A DNA stretch of 64,000 nucleotides from Gymnogyps californianus. Taxonomy: Eukaryota; Chordata; Aves; Accipitriformes; Cathartidae. The notes under the pieces were generated by a model. That model saw only the letters and a list, made by a program, of their open reading frames with translations, ran no database searches and was not told where the DNA came from. Every line of letters starts with the position of its first letter. Position 1 is the stretch's first letter. Shown piece by piece: positions 27,501 to 40,500 of the stretch. The position numbers and the translations under genes were made by a program. The stretch lies in NCBI RefSeq assembly GCF_018139145.2, contig NC_059500.1, positions 39,971,437 to 40,035,436 on the forward strand. The letters run 5' to 3'.

Positions 27501-30471
27501 CTCCCTTGAAAATAATCTAAGAGATATGGAAACTGTGGTATGAATTATTCTTCAGTTTCGCACAACTGAATTGAATAATTTTTACTATGGTTTTGGTCTT
27601 TGTTCTGCCTTCTTTTCTATTAAAACTCAATGTTAAACAGCTGTTTGACTTGCATGAGTGGTGCTTCTACTTTACTTCAAGACACTTAACCTGTGTTTAG
27701 TTATTCCTAGGGAAGGAAGGCATTCTTTCATGAAATCTGTAGGAACAGACCTAAACCATTTTTTGATGTAAGAAAATTTATACAAGTTGTGGATTTGCTA
27801 TAGTGGGGAGGGTTTTGTTATTATGATGTCTGGTCCCATGGCTTGTTTTTCAGCATTCTGTGCTCATTATTTTTTTATGGTGGGGCTGGTGCTTTTTTGA
27901 GGCATTTCTTCATACAGTGCTTTGGATGTTTTGTCTTGACTGAAATTTCTCATTCCACCCCAGTATTCTGATTTCCTCCTTCACTGATTTTTTGGCTCTG
28001 ATAGCATTGGGACAATTTTTTTTCTCTCCCTTTTTAGGTTTCTCTGTCTTTCTTCAAAATTCCAGCTTCCCATTTGGTATTTCTCTGTTCCATTCCCTCT
28101 GTGTGCTGCTCTGTGTTTTTTGTTGGTTTTATTTACTTGTGAAAACTCTAGAAGATGTTTAAGCTGTTAGCTGTCTTTTGTCCATTTTGCAGATAGTCTG
28201 TAGTGACTCTGAAAGTTATTTTGGAGTTAATACATGCCCTGCAAAACCAGTCATTTTAAGCATGCTCATTTCGCTTTAGATGGAGCATCTTTCACTGGCT
28301 ATTTATATTGTTCAGTTTACTTTATATTTGTGTTCACAAACTCACAATTTTTGTTGTGGAAGACATATTAGAAGCATTTAATCTCTTATCACAAAAGCTA
28401 TGTGTAATTACTTCATATTTTTTATGAAAATGTAAGTTCATTCTTACTTTTTTGTGTGTTGTGGTAGGGAGTAAGCTAAATGACAAACAAATGACACACA
28501 GTTCATAGGACAAAGTCTTCTTTTGTGTTCCTTCTGGACTGATAATCCATCATAGGTAATATTTAGTTATTTCTCTGCAAAGATATAAGTAGCTCCGCCA
28601 TCTGAAATGCAGACTTGGGAGTACTGTGTTTCTGATGAAAGAGATTTTGGACCCAGTTTGACCTGTTTGGACCATTTAATGGTGATGGGGGTGTGTTAAT
28701 TGCAAAAATACATACAGTGTGTTCTGTGAAGAGTCTTTTCTTTCCACATGACCTGCTCATCTATAAATAAGAAGATTAAATAAATTACAGGGAAGCGAAT
28801 CTTTGAGATCTGTAGGATTAGAAGAAGATTGGCCATTGACTTCAAAGAGAACTAAGTGCTTTTGAACGTCTTGCCTTTGACATTATTTTTGCAAATGTTT
28901 GCATAGCTGGACAATGGTCAATATGCTACAAATCTCTGACAGCAGAGACTGACCCAAATTCTCTACCTTTGTGAGGGGAGGTTCACAGCTTTCAATTTGT
29001 GTTATCAGCAGAGAAGCTAGCTTCTGTTCTCTGAACTAAGGGTATCAATATTTGGAAAAACTTGTGAAATGTATGTCATTTTCCAGAAGATGTTTTAGAA
29101 AGCTACATGGGAAACCATTATAAACTATTAAGAAAAATGATGATTCAGAGATGTCTGTTTGTTGTGGCTTAACCCAGAGCTATTTGAGACACCACAGCTC
29201 CAGTGAGTAGGTTTTGTGCAAACTTTTGTACTGTTTAGTGGCTGATGACTCCACTTGGCTTGTCTTCTACTTCATTTTTAACCTCTGCACAACACTGGCA
29301 AAGGGAACGGTTATTCTGCATTAATCATTCCCTGACAGCGAAAAGGCAATCTGGGCATTTGGAAATGACACAGGAATTCTTGACCCTCACAGCAAAGCTC
29401 CCAGGGACTTTAGAGGGACCATGGCCATGCAGATGAGTCAACTCCTGTACTGTAAGGCAGTGTCTTGATGTGGACTCAATACCTACAGCACCCAAGATGA
29501 CTGTCATTGTGCTGTGACTGTCAGCATCTGCTTTATGGTCACTACCCAAGCCCTGGCTCCAGAGAGAAAGTTCTTCCTCCTGCTCTGGCCCTTTTTACCC
29601 AGTACAGGTGGTACATCATTAGAGCTCCCTGTTCTCTTTGTCCCACAGAAACTGTCCACGTGACAAGGAAATACTGCCTTCTGGAGCACAAGGAAAACTC
29701 CAGATGAGTAGAAAAATCTTCCTCTTCCTGCATGTGAGGCCTGAGAAGCACCTAGCACTGAGGCCATGCTCCCAGAATGGGGATTAGGACTCAGTCAATT
29801 TGCTGCAGGCTGCTCGGTACTTTACTGGTATGACTTGGTGTCAGCGAGGGACTCCGCTCCTGACACAGCAACCCTGTCTGTGCAGAGGCCCAGCAGCCTT
29901 GTGTTTTTCCAGCAAAGCCACTGGAGAGCCCTGGTGAGGGGAGCTTTGCTGAGCACACAGGCAGCTCCTGCTGTGGCAGGGAGGACAGGAAGTGCTGCCC
30001 CAGAAGATGGAATATTTCATCTGCTTGGCGCTCTCTGTTCCCTGAGGTATCATGCGTGACACTTCCTTCTCTCATACTTTATTTGCAGGTTACACCATTA
30101 CTCTCTGGAACGCTGGAGTCAGCAGACTTGATTTTCATGTGATGTTTACATACTCTTCTTATCACCTTGGGTATTACTTCACTTTCTTATCTTGGATGTG
30201 CTTGGTACATGAAGGTATCTGACCTCCCTTCTGCTTCCCTCCTCTTGCCTTCCTTTGTTGGTAGCTGCAGCTGTAACTTCTACATTTTCTTTCCATAAGA
30301 AACTCTTCTCATTTAATTTCTTCTTTTTCAGTCCTATTGTAGTTTGTACAGGTTTCTGCTTGCCTGGAAAGTTGTTCCTAAAATCTCCGTTGTCCCTACA
30401 GGTAGCGTGGGTCTTGGCCTATATATGCATCCCCAATGTATATATAACCAACATGTACATCTGACCTGATT
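15531..30471. other. Unique sequence, no gene recognised
   Basis: No exon, RNA gene or well-defined transposon was recognised in these 15 kb. The longest - strand frame (18384-18881, 165 codons) has no recognisable domain and is treated as chance. Small features are a TA-rich patch near 16562-16576, a 14-base direct repeat (17214-17227 and 17241-17254) and a T13-G14 run at 23405-23431. From about 26.4 kb the + strand becomes visibly T-rich. Confidence 0.5.
23405..23431 (+). repeat. T13-G14 homopolymer junction
   Basis: Thirteen Ts are followed immediately by fourteen Gs. Simple low-complexity sequence whose length may be uncertain. Confidence 0.95.
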
Positions 30472-31530
30472 ATTCATAGGATCATATGATAGAGAAACTG
30501 GTGGTAAGGGAAGGTCATAGTCCCCTGTCTATTTTTCCAAAAACTTCTGACTGTTTGTTGCCATGGATTCCTACTTGTCTAGTTTTAAACATCTCTTTCA
30601 TGTCATCAGTTTATAACCCAATTTAATGACTTTGACTGTTTGGAAAGGTTTTTTTTTCCCTGATAAGAAGCTCGACTTTTCCTCTCTCACTTTTTACCTA
30701 TTTTTGCATTCTCCAGAATAAGGTTTCTACTATTGCACTTAAAGTCTTCCAGCGTTTTTGTAGGTGGCTTTATGTCCTGCTGTCCTTGTAATCTGTTAGC
30801 CAAGATATTCATATTTCATTCTTTTACTGCTTCCTTACATGTCAATCCTTTCATCCCAGATCCTTGCTGTAGTCTTTTATGATGTCCCTGTAACTTGTAA
30901 ATTATCTCTGGTGTATGGAAAGACTGCTGTACTGGAGATATGAACCAGCCTCTCAACTTGTGTGAGTAGCATCATTAGACTGAAAGACCAGTGTCAATTT
31001 AAAAGCTCTGCAAATAGGGCTGTATGTTTTCAGTATCTGAAAATTAGGGGCCCTAGCCTATATTCATTTTATGTCAAAATTTCCCTGAGTTCATTTGGAT
31101 TTTTATGTCTATAAAGGAGGCTCAATTTGCCTTTAGTGTTGGATGTTACATATATTACAGGGCCAGAAGAGACTGCTCTGATCCTTCTCAAAATCCCCTC
31201 ATTTAATATATCCAAGGATCACACTTGTTGACCACAGTGTTGAATTGGAAAGCCACATTCACTTGATTAGCCGTCAGGAGCTCAAATCTTTTTCAGCTGC
31301 TGCTTCCACAGTAGATTCCCCCTCCGCTTAGTATGGCCTCTGCCTCATTTTATTGCTAGATGGATGAGCCTACAGCTGGCTGTCTTGAATGAAACATTGT
31401 CTTTTCCATGTTCCTTCCCAAGTGATCCAAATTCAGTGGCAACCTCATCTTGTCATTATTTTGTGTTAGCTCAGATTTTATTTCAGTGCCATATTTTACT
31501 GCTAGGCTTCTTTATATTTTTTCCCCAGTA
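30472..31530 (-). mobile_element. Ancient, heavily decayed CR1-family LINE
   Basis: The low-coordinate edge (TCATAGGATCATATGAT, near 30475) resembles the antisense of the octamer repeats that end CR1, placing the 3' end at about 30472 and the element on the - strand. At its other end, about 31200-31400, the sequence matches from memory the antisense of a CR1 block widespread in turtles and crocodilians: CCAAGGATCACACTTG, CACAGTGTTGAATTGG, CTCAAATCTTTTTCAGC and TAGTATGGCCTCTGCC. The middle is poorly conserved, so this could be one old insertion or two adjoining fragments. No frame is open and no activity is possible. The edges are approximate. Confidence 0.55.
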
Positions 31531-34500
31531 ATGTTAATAGTTTGTGCAAAAACCTCACTTCCAATTACGCTGACACTTTCTTACATGCTTCCTAGTTTGG
31601 CTGTTCCTTGACAAGTGTAGTATAAATTTGGCATCAGCTTTGGTGCCAGCAATGTAGTGTGTCCCTGGAGGCTGGCAGGCACCAGTGCCTCCCTTTTCTT
31701 CGTAATCAGATACTGCGAATCACCAGCCCCGTGCAACGTAGGTGCTGTCTCCCACCGCTGCTCCACCCTGCTGTCCCTGCCCAGCACCCACTGACATTTC
31801 TCTGACTACCCAGGACACCTATTTGTCCGTCCTCTCTTGCAGCATTTTGTTTTCGTCCGGTCCTCTGGAATTTCCATCGTATTCTAAAACAGCTCAACAC
31901 ATGAGCATGAACACTTCATCCAAACCTTTTGTACAGTTTTTGGATGCAAGTTTTCCATACCTGTTTTTGGTTTTGTTTTTCAAAAATGACTTGTTTTAGT
32001 AGCTGTTTAACCTCCCCCCCCCCCTTTTTTTTTGTGAAATGGTAAGTATTTCCTTGTGACAGGAGAGAAATTTGTCTCTGGCTTTTTCTCAGCTATAAGA
32101 TGTAGTTATACTGCATATTTCTTGGTTTTGTATGTTACTAACAATAATTGAATTTTTGTCTGGGACTGGAATGCCTCTGTTACTAGGATTCCTTTCACTC
32201 TTAGCACTCTTAAGAAATCTCCTTACTATCTTGAGCTCTCCATGCCACTGATTTATTTTATGTCCTTTTGTCGTGCTAGGAAATTTCTATAAACCTGGCT
32301 TGTCATTTAGTTTCCTACCTATCAACTTCCTTCTTATTTACAGTAGAATTTATGCACTTTATTTTGAACATTAAGAAGGAAGAAATTTTTTTAGGTAAAA
32401 TTCTTTAATGCTGTTTTTCTTAACATTCTAACTGAAGGTTCCCTTCTCTGTCAGTTTCCTCTGCCCACGAGGAACAATTCTGACAACATGCATTTGGGGA
32501 GAGTAAGTTTATTAGTCTCTGGCACCACATCTTCATCTTTTTTTTTTTTTCCTTTCCTTTCCTTCCAGTTCTCTGCTATTCCTGGTACACTTGAACATCA
32601 GATAACAAACAGACCACTAAGTGAGATCACTCCTGTTTTTGTGGGTTTTTTTCTCCTTGTTTGAGTTCATTATTTCTCCTAACTTGTCAGCATGAGCATC
32701 AGTAAGGAGATAGGCACAGCAGGAAGCAGGAGTTGTGCTGTAGGGATTATGCTCCAGGGGACGCTGCATGCTGTTTTCCGATATGATTAATCAGGTGAAA
32801 TGCACAGAGCTTTGTAGTCTGAAGAAATCTGTTTTGAAAGGGGGTCTGTTTGGTTACCACTGAGTTAGGAAGGTGAGGATTTCCCCCTGCCCCCACAGGG
32901 AGAGATTTCAACAATTAAAGGACAAGGGGGAAATATTTGTAAGTAATACTAAGGCACAAAAGTGGGAAAGGTAGGCAGGTTTAGCTATCAGGCTTTGATT
33001 TGTATGCTGCAGATCTGTGGATGGAGTGCAGTAGGGCTCTTGTAGCCTGAGGCAAATGCAGGCTGTGAATGGCCCTGGGCAGAGCTCTGGGGTGGGAGGA
33101 CTTGGCTTTTGGAGGGCAGTGGTATCGCCCCCAAGCCCCACTGTACCCAGAAACCTGCTGGGCAAATGTGGCCATGGGGAGCCATGGCCAGCATGTGCAG
33201 GAGGAAGGATGCATCGGTCCTGCTCCACATGAGAAGGCCCCAGCTTTAGGTTGGTTGGTTGGTTTTCAAAGGTGAAAAGAATGAAAAAACCAAACTGTGG
33301 CACTGTGATGACACAAGGCTCACAAACCCCACACCGTGGCAGCAGTGGCCACGCCCCCTGTGGATTAGGATTTCATTTAGAGGGTCTTCATATAGTTAGG
33401 CAATATAGTCTAGTGGCACTTTGCAGGGCTGAAGTAACTACAAGGAGAAATCAAAACATTGGGAAGGCCTGTTGGGAAATAGGGCCTCAAGAGGCCCTGT
33501 AGGAGATGTAGACGTGCCTGGCCCCAGTCATCTTTCTGGTATGCTGATCTTGGAGGGTCTCTCTGTAAGGAGAGCCCATGCTGGGGTCAGGATACTCTGA
33601 TTTACCCAGGAAGTGCCCCTGGTGCTTTCATTCCCAGTGCCACTGAACAACAGCGTAGGCTATCCTGAAAGCCATCCACCGGAAAGTTTTGTTATTAAAC
33701 ACAGGTTAATTGCTTCTTTATTTGAAGGACTGGAATAGGGGCACTTCCAAGAGTCAGGAACAGCTCAGCAAAAAGGATTAGTAGTGTCCTATCGTTTGTT
33801 TTGGCATGTGCAGAAGTAAAAAATAAAAATTCTTGGATGTGGCCCAGTTTAATTTTAGGTCAGGGAAAGCTCTATATTCTTCCAACCTGGCTATTTTAAT
33901 TGTATTATGAAAATATCCCTGCACGTTTGGCCACGTTGTGACCAGACCAACTTCACTGTAAAATGTGTCATCTATTTAAGGTTTTTTTTAAAGGGAGAAA
34001 TATGGAAATGAACAGCTCTGCTTTCTTTAGCTCTCTAAAGTACAAAACCATTTTTATTTTAAATTTGTAAAAAGAATTATTTCTCTCACGTGGGACTCTC
34101 TCTGCCAAACTAGGCACCTCAGCACAGTTAAAGACATAAACCTTTCCAAATGCTTCTAGGTAGCTTGAAGTGAGATCATGTGGGTGCCATGTCTTTCATT
34201 ATAAAGTATTATAGGAAGAACACTGATGAGAACAAAAAAATCTTCTGTTTTGAGAGGAAACGCCTTTACATATACACTGACAGGAGTAGAAGGGGCCAAT
34301 GAGAAAATACAAATGATTAATAGTTTTTAATAAATATTTACAATATGTATTTTAGCAGGACTGTACAAGTATAAACCAGTTCCTTTGCCACCTGCAAAGA
34401 AATTGTCTGATTTTGTTTTTAATACCTATGCGTAGGTAGTACAGGAAATTTTTACTACTTATGTGAATCCTAATACATGGAAATATTTTTATTGCTGTAT

Positions 34501-37500
34501 CCATTTGGAAACTCTGTAATTGTGCTGGAAAAAAAAGAAATATTGGGCAGACTGAGGTAGTACTCGTATGATTATTTCTAACATGCCTAAAACTTTTTGG
34601 ATCCCTGTTCCTAAAGAGATCACTGGACTTCCTGGGTTCTGTTTAGTTTTCTTGGGGTTTTGTTTGTTTATTAATAGGGGACTGGGAGGTGTATTTGGTG
34701 TAAACCATCAATGCAAATAGCTCTTCAGCAAACTTTTCCATTAGTTTGACAAAGAAGTTCATGGTTTTGTAGTGGTATGATTTTTAAAAGATTTGGTTCT
34801 GTTCAGTGATTAACGTGGAACAGTTGGTCCTTTCTTACCTTTGTCTTTTAAAGTTCTCATAGGTAAGAAAGTGACAATAAATCACAGCATCCACTGAGTA
34901 CAAAGAGAAATTCTTTGTCAGATTTATACACCTACTCCCTGACTTTCTGTGCAGAGGATCTTGGCTCTCAGTGATACATGCAGAAGATTTCCTAAAGTGA
35001 AGCAGCTATCAGTACACTAGAAAGTGAGAAATCTCAGTTGAGCGCAAGTGATGGTTCAGCAATACAGACTGAAAAACTGCTGAATCTGCTCCCTCCATAG
35101 CAAACTGCTGGGTAACACATTACTCAATGTGGTCTTCACTGACCGTGTAGTACTGCTGAAAAAAAAAACCCAGCAATTTTTTTTTTGGTGAGAGAGGTCC
35201 AATGCATGTGTACAGCTATGAGCATGAAAATGTGTCCGCAAAACCAACAGAGGTGTCTGTACTGTTGGGTCCAGCAGAACTTGGATCTGGTCTTCAGCGG
35301 CTCTTGGTGTCAGCTAACAGTGTGCGCACAAGGAACACAACTGTGCCTATAGGATTGGTTCTATGGTTTGTTTCAAGTGCAAATCACAAGTGGCTCTGAG
35401 GCAAACAGGAGGACAATGGTAAAGCAAGTAATACATCAAGATACTCAAATATCAAGGCTGATGTAAGTGTTCCCAAGTCTCGATGGCTGCATTTGTGCTT
35501 ATTTGACATTGATATAAAAGACAGTGTACAGTCAGACCAGGGGAGAATACAGACTTGACAGTTTCATTGGCCAAGTCAATTCATTTTGAGAAGTCATTAG
35601 TCATTGGGCCTAAGTCATCCTGAAAGCTTCATGTTTTAAATATGAATCAATACACAGTGGTCTCAAAATGTTCTGGACAGCACTTGGGAGGGAAAGTTAG
35701 CATGCACATTCTGCATGAGAAATAGAAAATATAATTATTTAAATCAGGCATAAACAATGTTGTGGGTGGGTTCAGTTTTGCAGAAGTATCATGCCTGGGA
35801 TTTTGCATTTCATTTTAGTTCATAAGGCAGCTCCTCAGCTAGTGGACATCAAAAGTATTCCGCTGTGATCAGTAGAAGGATCACAGATTTCTCCAGCTCA
35901 TGATGTTAACTTGAACACCTGCTGAGGAGATAGTTTGGCCCATCACTGAAACAGACATGGGTAAATACATTTTCCAAAAGCAAGCGAGAGACGGGTGTTT
36001 TGAGTTCTTCTTACCAATTATAGGCCTAAAGTGTAAAAAACCATGGGTCACTGGTTCTGATTTTGAACTTTCCATTCATAAGAGAAAGTCTGAGCTCTCC
36101 GAGGATATACTAACACATGGAAACCAATTATTTGCTCTCATTTTAGCTCTACAGGGTATCAAAAAGTAAAATAACACAACACACTCTGGCTTCAAGGCAC
36201 GTAAAATAAAACATGTGCCCAGTACTGTATACACAGAGTGAAGAAAATGTTTCAGGAGAAAGGCAGCACTTTAGTATTTGACATTGGTAAATAAACATTG
36301 TGGTAACTTTGACCAAGAAAGACTGTGATTTTTTCATTCACACGTGACGAATATTATTCTTTTATGCCACTGTTTCACTAACACTACACCACGTATGACA
36401 CTCCAGGATAATCAGCCAACGAGGTATATTTTAAGTGAGATGAAAGAAAGGCAGCATGGCAGTGTAAATACCCAAGCTTGTAAGTGAGCTGTGTGCTTTA
36501 TGTGCAATGGCTATTTCTGGGGTCCAAGGTCAGCAGCTCTTGCTGTGAGCGGAGGATGCCACATGCCGGGGGACTTGGAGGAAAAACTGCTGTCTCCTAG
36601 GATTGTTACCTGTGTCGGAGAGGAGGGCTGGGGCAGGTGGATTGTGCAAAGCTGAAAGGAGACTTTTCTTCATTCTTGGAAACTTCTCTGCCCCACCTCC
36701 ATCTGGGCATGGGGAAACTTAGAGGTCCAGGGTGGGATCCCAGAGGGATTTGCCAAGAACTAGGCAGGCCTGCAGTTGGGATGCATCAATAGCCTACATC
36801 AGTGTCCATGAGCTGGTACTTGGGGATTGGAAGTAGGATGGATAACCAGAGATCCCAGCCACCAGGAAGCTACAGAAACACATGCCTGTGTTGCCACATC
36901 ACTCTAGTAGGCGCAAAACTGGGTTGGAGTATCTAGGCAAGCTGCTCTCACTCCTGTAGCTCCCTTTGATGTGCACAGAATTAACTGCCCATAGTTCAGC
37001 AGCATTTTCAAGGAGCCTTATCACGAAGTGCAGCTCTAATGCTAGGCCAGGGTTGTCCACCTCTCCCAGGCTCCCTGCTCACTTGTGCAAGGTCTGGCAA
37101 TGAGGCGGTGCAGCTGCTGGCAGCTCCAGTGCCTGGGGAGGAAAGATTTGGGTCTTCAACTTTGAATGCCCAGCACTGTCATTCAGAAGGACCCTGTTCT
37201 CCACCTTGCTTGAAGCCAACCAGCTTGCTCTATTCAGAGAAAATGTTATTGTGTTTTTTAATGAAAAAAAATCTTTGCTGACCAAACAGGTTTGCCTGTG
37301 TTCTGCTAGCTCTAGTAACACTGCCGTGTGGAAAGCGATCAGCCCTGGAGTTTTAATAATATGTGGAGCTTTGCTTTGCTTTGCAAGCGGACAGGATTGT
37401 AATAGTGTCTGCTGAAACTATTCGTGCCAAAACAAACACCAGGAGAGATTTCTTTTCCGTGTACCAAAGTCTCACTTCAGGATTTGCCAGGGAACACATT

Positions 37501-40500
37501 TTACTTTTCCTGTCTTCTCTTCTGCCTGTGCCAGACAAATAAAGAAGGCACTGCAGATAGGTAACTAGCCGTCAGCATCTTGGTACTGGAGGACTGCCTG
37601 ACAAGCTGTGGGCTGCAATCATTTATGCAGTTTCTCTGTATGTTCGGGAAGGGCTTTACTCTTTCGTTTCAGCGCTTTTATAAGAACTCAGGGCTGGGGC
37701 CTGCATTTTTCTGTGGTAAGCTCACAAAGTTGAATTCCCCTCAGACTTGCAAACCTTGGCCACATTCGTATTTTACGTGAGCCACTCTGCGCAGCTGATT
37801 CTTCTGGTGTTTATTTTTCTTGATTTGAAATAATTCTTATTTCCCTCTGAGGAAACCTTGCCTGTTAATGACTGCTAGCTGTAACATGCCGGCAACTATC
37901 CTCAGGTCTTCTCCCATGGCTCTGTCTCACCTCATCCATCACCCCCAGACATAAGGTCAGAGGTTGCTATGAAGTGGGGGAAAAAAATCATGCTTTTGAG
38001 GAATTCAATTGTTTTGCTTAAAAACTTTGTCCTGAGGTTAGCTATTCAGGCTTTCTTGACTCAAGTGGTCTTCTCTCCTGTAGGAACGGAGACCCAAAAT
38101 TTCCCAGTGGTGAGGTCATAGCTTTGGGCATACATGCTACCATACTGACTGATGATAATTAGGAGATGCTCTGTGCAGTTGTGCCACTGTATTTATCCTT
38201 GTGTCTTTGAGGGGGTGTGTATGTATCTCTGTGTATGTGTAGTTACAAATGTCTGTGAAAGTGAGATGAGAAACCTGGATCCAGATCTGTCCCTCACAGC
38301 CGCATGGGTTTGCCCCTCCAAAGCTGCACCCAGAGCCTGAATCCAAGCCCAGGAGGAATTGGAGAGGAGTCGGTTCTCCCCCCGACCAAGACGGGGAAGT
38401 AGCTGAGAACGGCAGTGAGCTAACAGTATGTTTCAGAGTTACAGATGGATGAGACAGACTTTTCCCCATAAATTGAAGCAGGCTCAGGCTGTTTTGGAGA
38501 CTCACACATGGTTAGAAGAGGCAGTAGGTAACATCTAGGATGCCACGAAAAAACTCAGACTTGTGACATTTGCATTTTAGTGTTGTAGAGCAGAGTATTT
38601 AGATTACTTTTGACTGATGCTGACCTATTTTGCGGGTTTGACTAGGCTAGCTGGCCTTCTCAACTTCTGGGTTACCATCAGCCACAGGAAGCGTAAAATA
38701 CCGCAAGCGTACATCATATTTAGCCGTTTCATTTGTCAGTCATTCCCAGAAAATGCTGTCATCCATGCAGATGGATCAGTATAGCACGGATGTAGGCCAT
38801 GTTCTCTAATTTCCCCCAGATCCTTTACCTTATCAGGAATAGGAAATTCCCTGAGTTACTTTTCAGTCATAAATAACGTAAAATTTCAAAATGCTTTACT
38901 GAGTTGCAAACTCAAAGTACCATTCTCATTTGACTATGAAATTTGCAGCTGAAGCTTACTTTTGAGCCCACCAGCCCTGTGTTTCAAGATGTTTACCTTC
39001 AGGAAAAGCTCCCAGCTTTCTAGGAGAAGAAGCTCAGAGAGAGCATTTTGCATCCATGCAAAACATCAGATTATTCTGGATACCAACCAGCAACCTTTGC
39101 CTGAGTAGCCATTGCTCCTAAGGTGATGAATGGTCACTTCTCTTTGATTGGACTTGCCAGTGATGACCTTGGTGGCTATCCTATATTATTTGAGAACATA
39201 CATATGAGCCTTCTTGAAACATAAGGGACTCGTATGTCCTCTCCAAGTCTTTGATAAGAATTCAGATTTACCATCCACTACCTTAATGGAAAAAGACACT
39301 TGTGATGCCTCATGAGATAAAAGAAATCCCACCATGATCTGATATTATTTAATCTGACTGTGAAGATAAGTCCTCCATTCCCACTTCTGTCTTCTCCTCT
39401 TTTTTCTCCATGTGGGGTAGTAATTATTTTTCCTTCTCCATTTTTTTGTCATGCAGCTAGACCAATTGCTTCTTGATCACTGCTAAGCTGCTGGTGTCCA
39501 ACATAGATACGTATTTATATTTAATATTACCTGTTTTCACCTAAATGTTGGAAGACAACCTGAATCAAACTAAACACTGTCATCTAAACATCAACTAAAC
39601 ATCAAATTTTCTACCTCCTGTAGTCTGCTCACATCAAGAGATGCTTTCTTCTTTCTTTTGTCATAAGTCATGCTGCTCTCTCCGATGGCTTGGTCCTTGA
39701 TTTATGAAAATCCACATAGTTCAAAAGTGTTACAAAGGAAACGTCATGTCAATAGCTAGGTGCAACACAACAAACACTTGGAAGTTAAGCATGTACTAAC
39801 AGATGATGTATACAGGTGTTGAACACTCAGCAGATGGTGTCCAGCTTCTGATTCCACTGAAGTTTCTGTTACGTTCACTAAAATTGGAATTTGACACAAA
39901 TAATCTTTTAAGTTTTCAAAGGAACTGAAGGTTCTCTCAAGCTGAAATGCAGGTAACAGAGAACAAGGACTGATAATATTTATACAAACTGTCAAGTTGA
40001 AGGAATTTTTGATCCATAATTTTGTTGTTGTTGTTTTTTTTTTTTTTTAAATGAGCTGGGCAATTTTTGTCTTCCTTTGAACTGATAAAGTGGCCTGGAG
40101 AAGGTGAAGAAGATCTGTTAAGTTTCTTATAGATAACCAGTTGCAGAACCATCTTTAAAAGAAAGAAATTCCTTCAGGATATGAGGTGGAAATTACAATA
40201 CATTATTTTTGTTGACCCAAATTACCTCTTTAATTAGCTCTTTAATATGGCTTCTTCTTAAAAGAGAAGTTTGAAGAAGCTCTGCTACTGGAAATCTTGT
40301 GACTGTATGAGGACAGTGCTGGAGTATTGCCATGGTACTTTGACACATTATCATCCTAGTAAATGATCCAAGTGTTGAAATTCAGTGTGGAGTGATGGCT
40401 TTTGCAAAACTTTGCCATGTGTTTCAGCCCTCCTGGCAAGCACAGCATTATCTGATGGAATGTTGCTTAGAGAGGAATGGAAGGAGACAAGGGAAAAGAG

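Noticed and set aside
29160..29205. Old antisense fragment of the same LTR family
   Set aside because: TGTTGTGGCTTAACCC resembles the reverse complement of the LTR 3' end, but similarity fades at once after 16 bases, so it may be coincidence.
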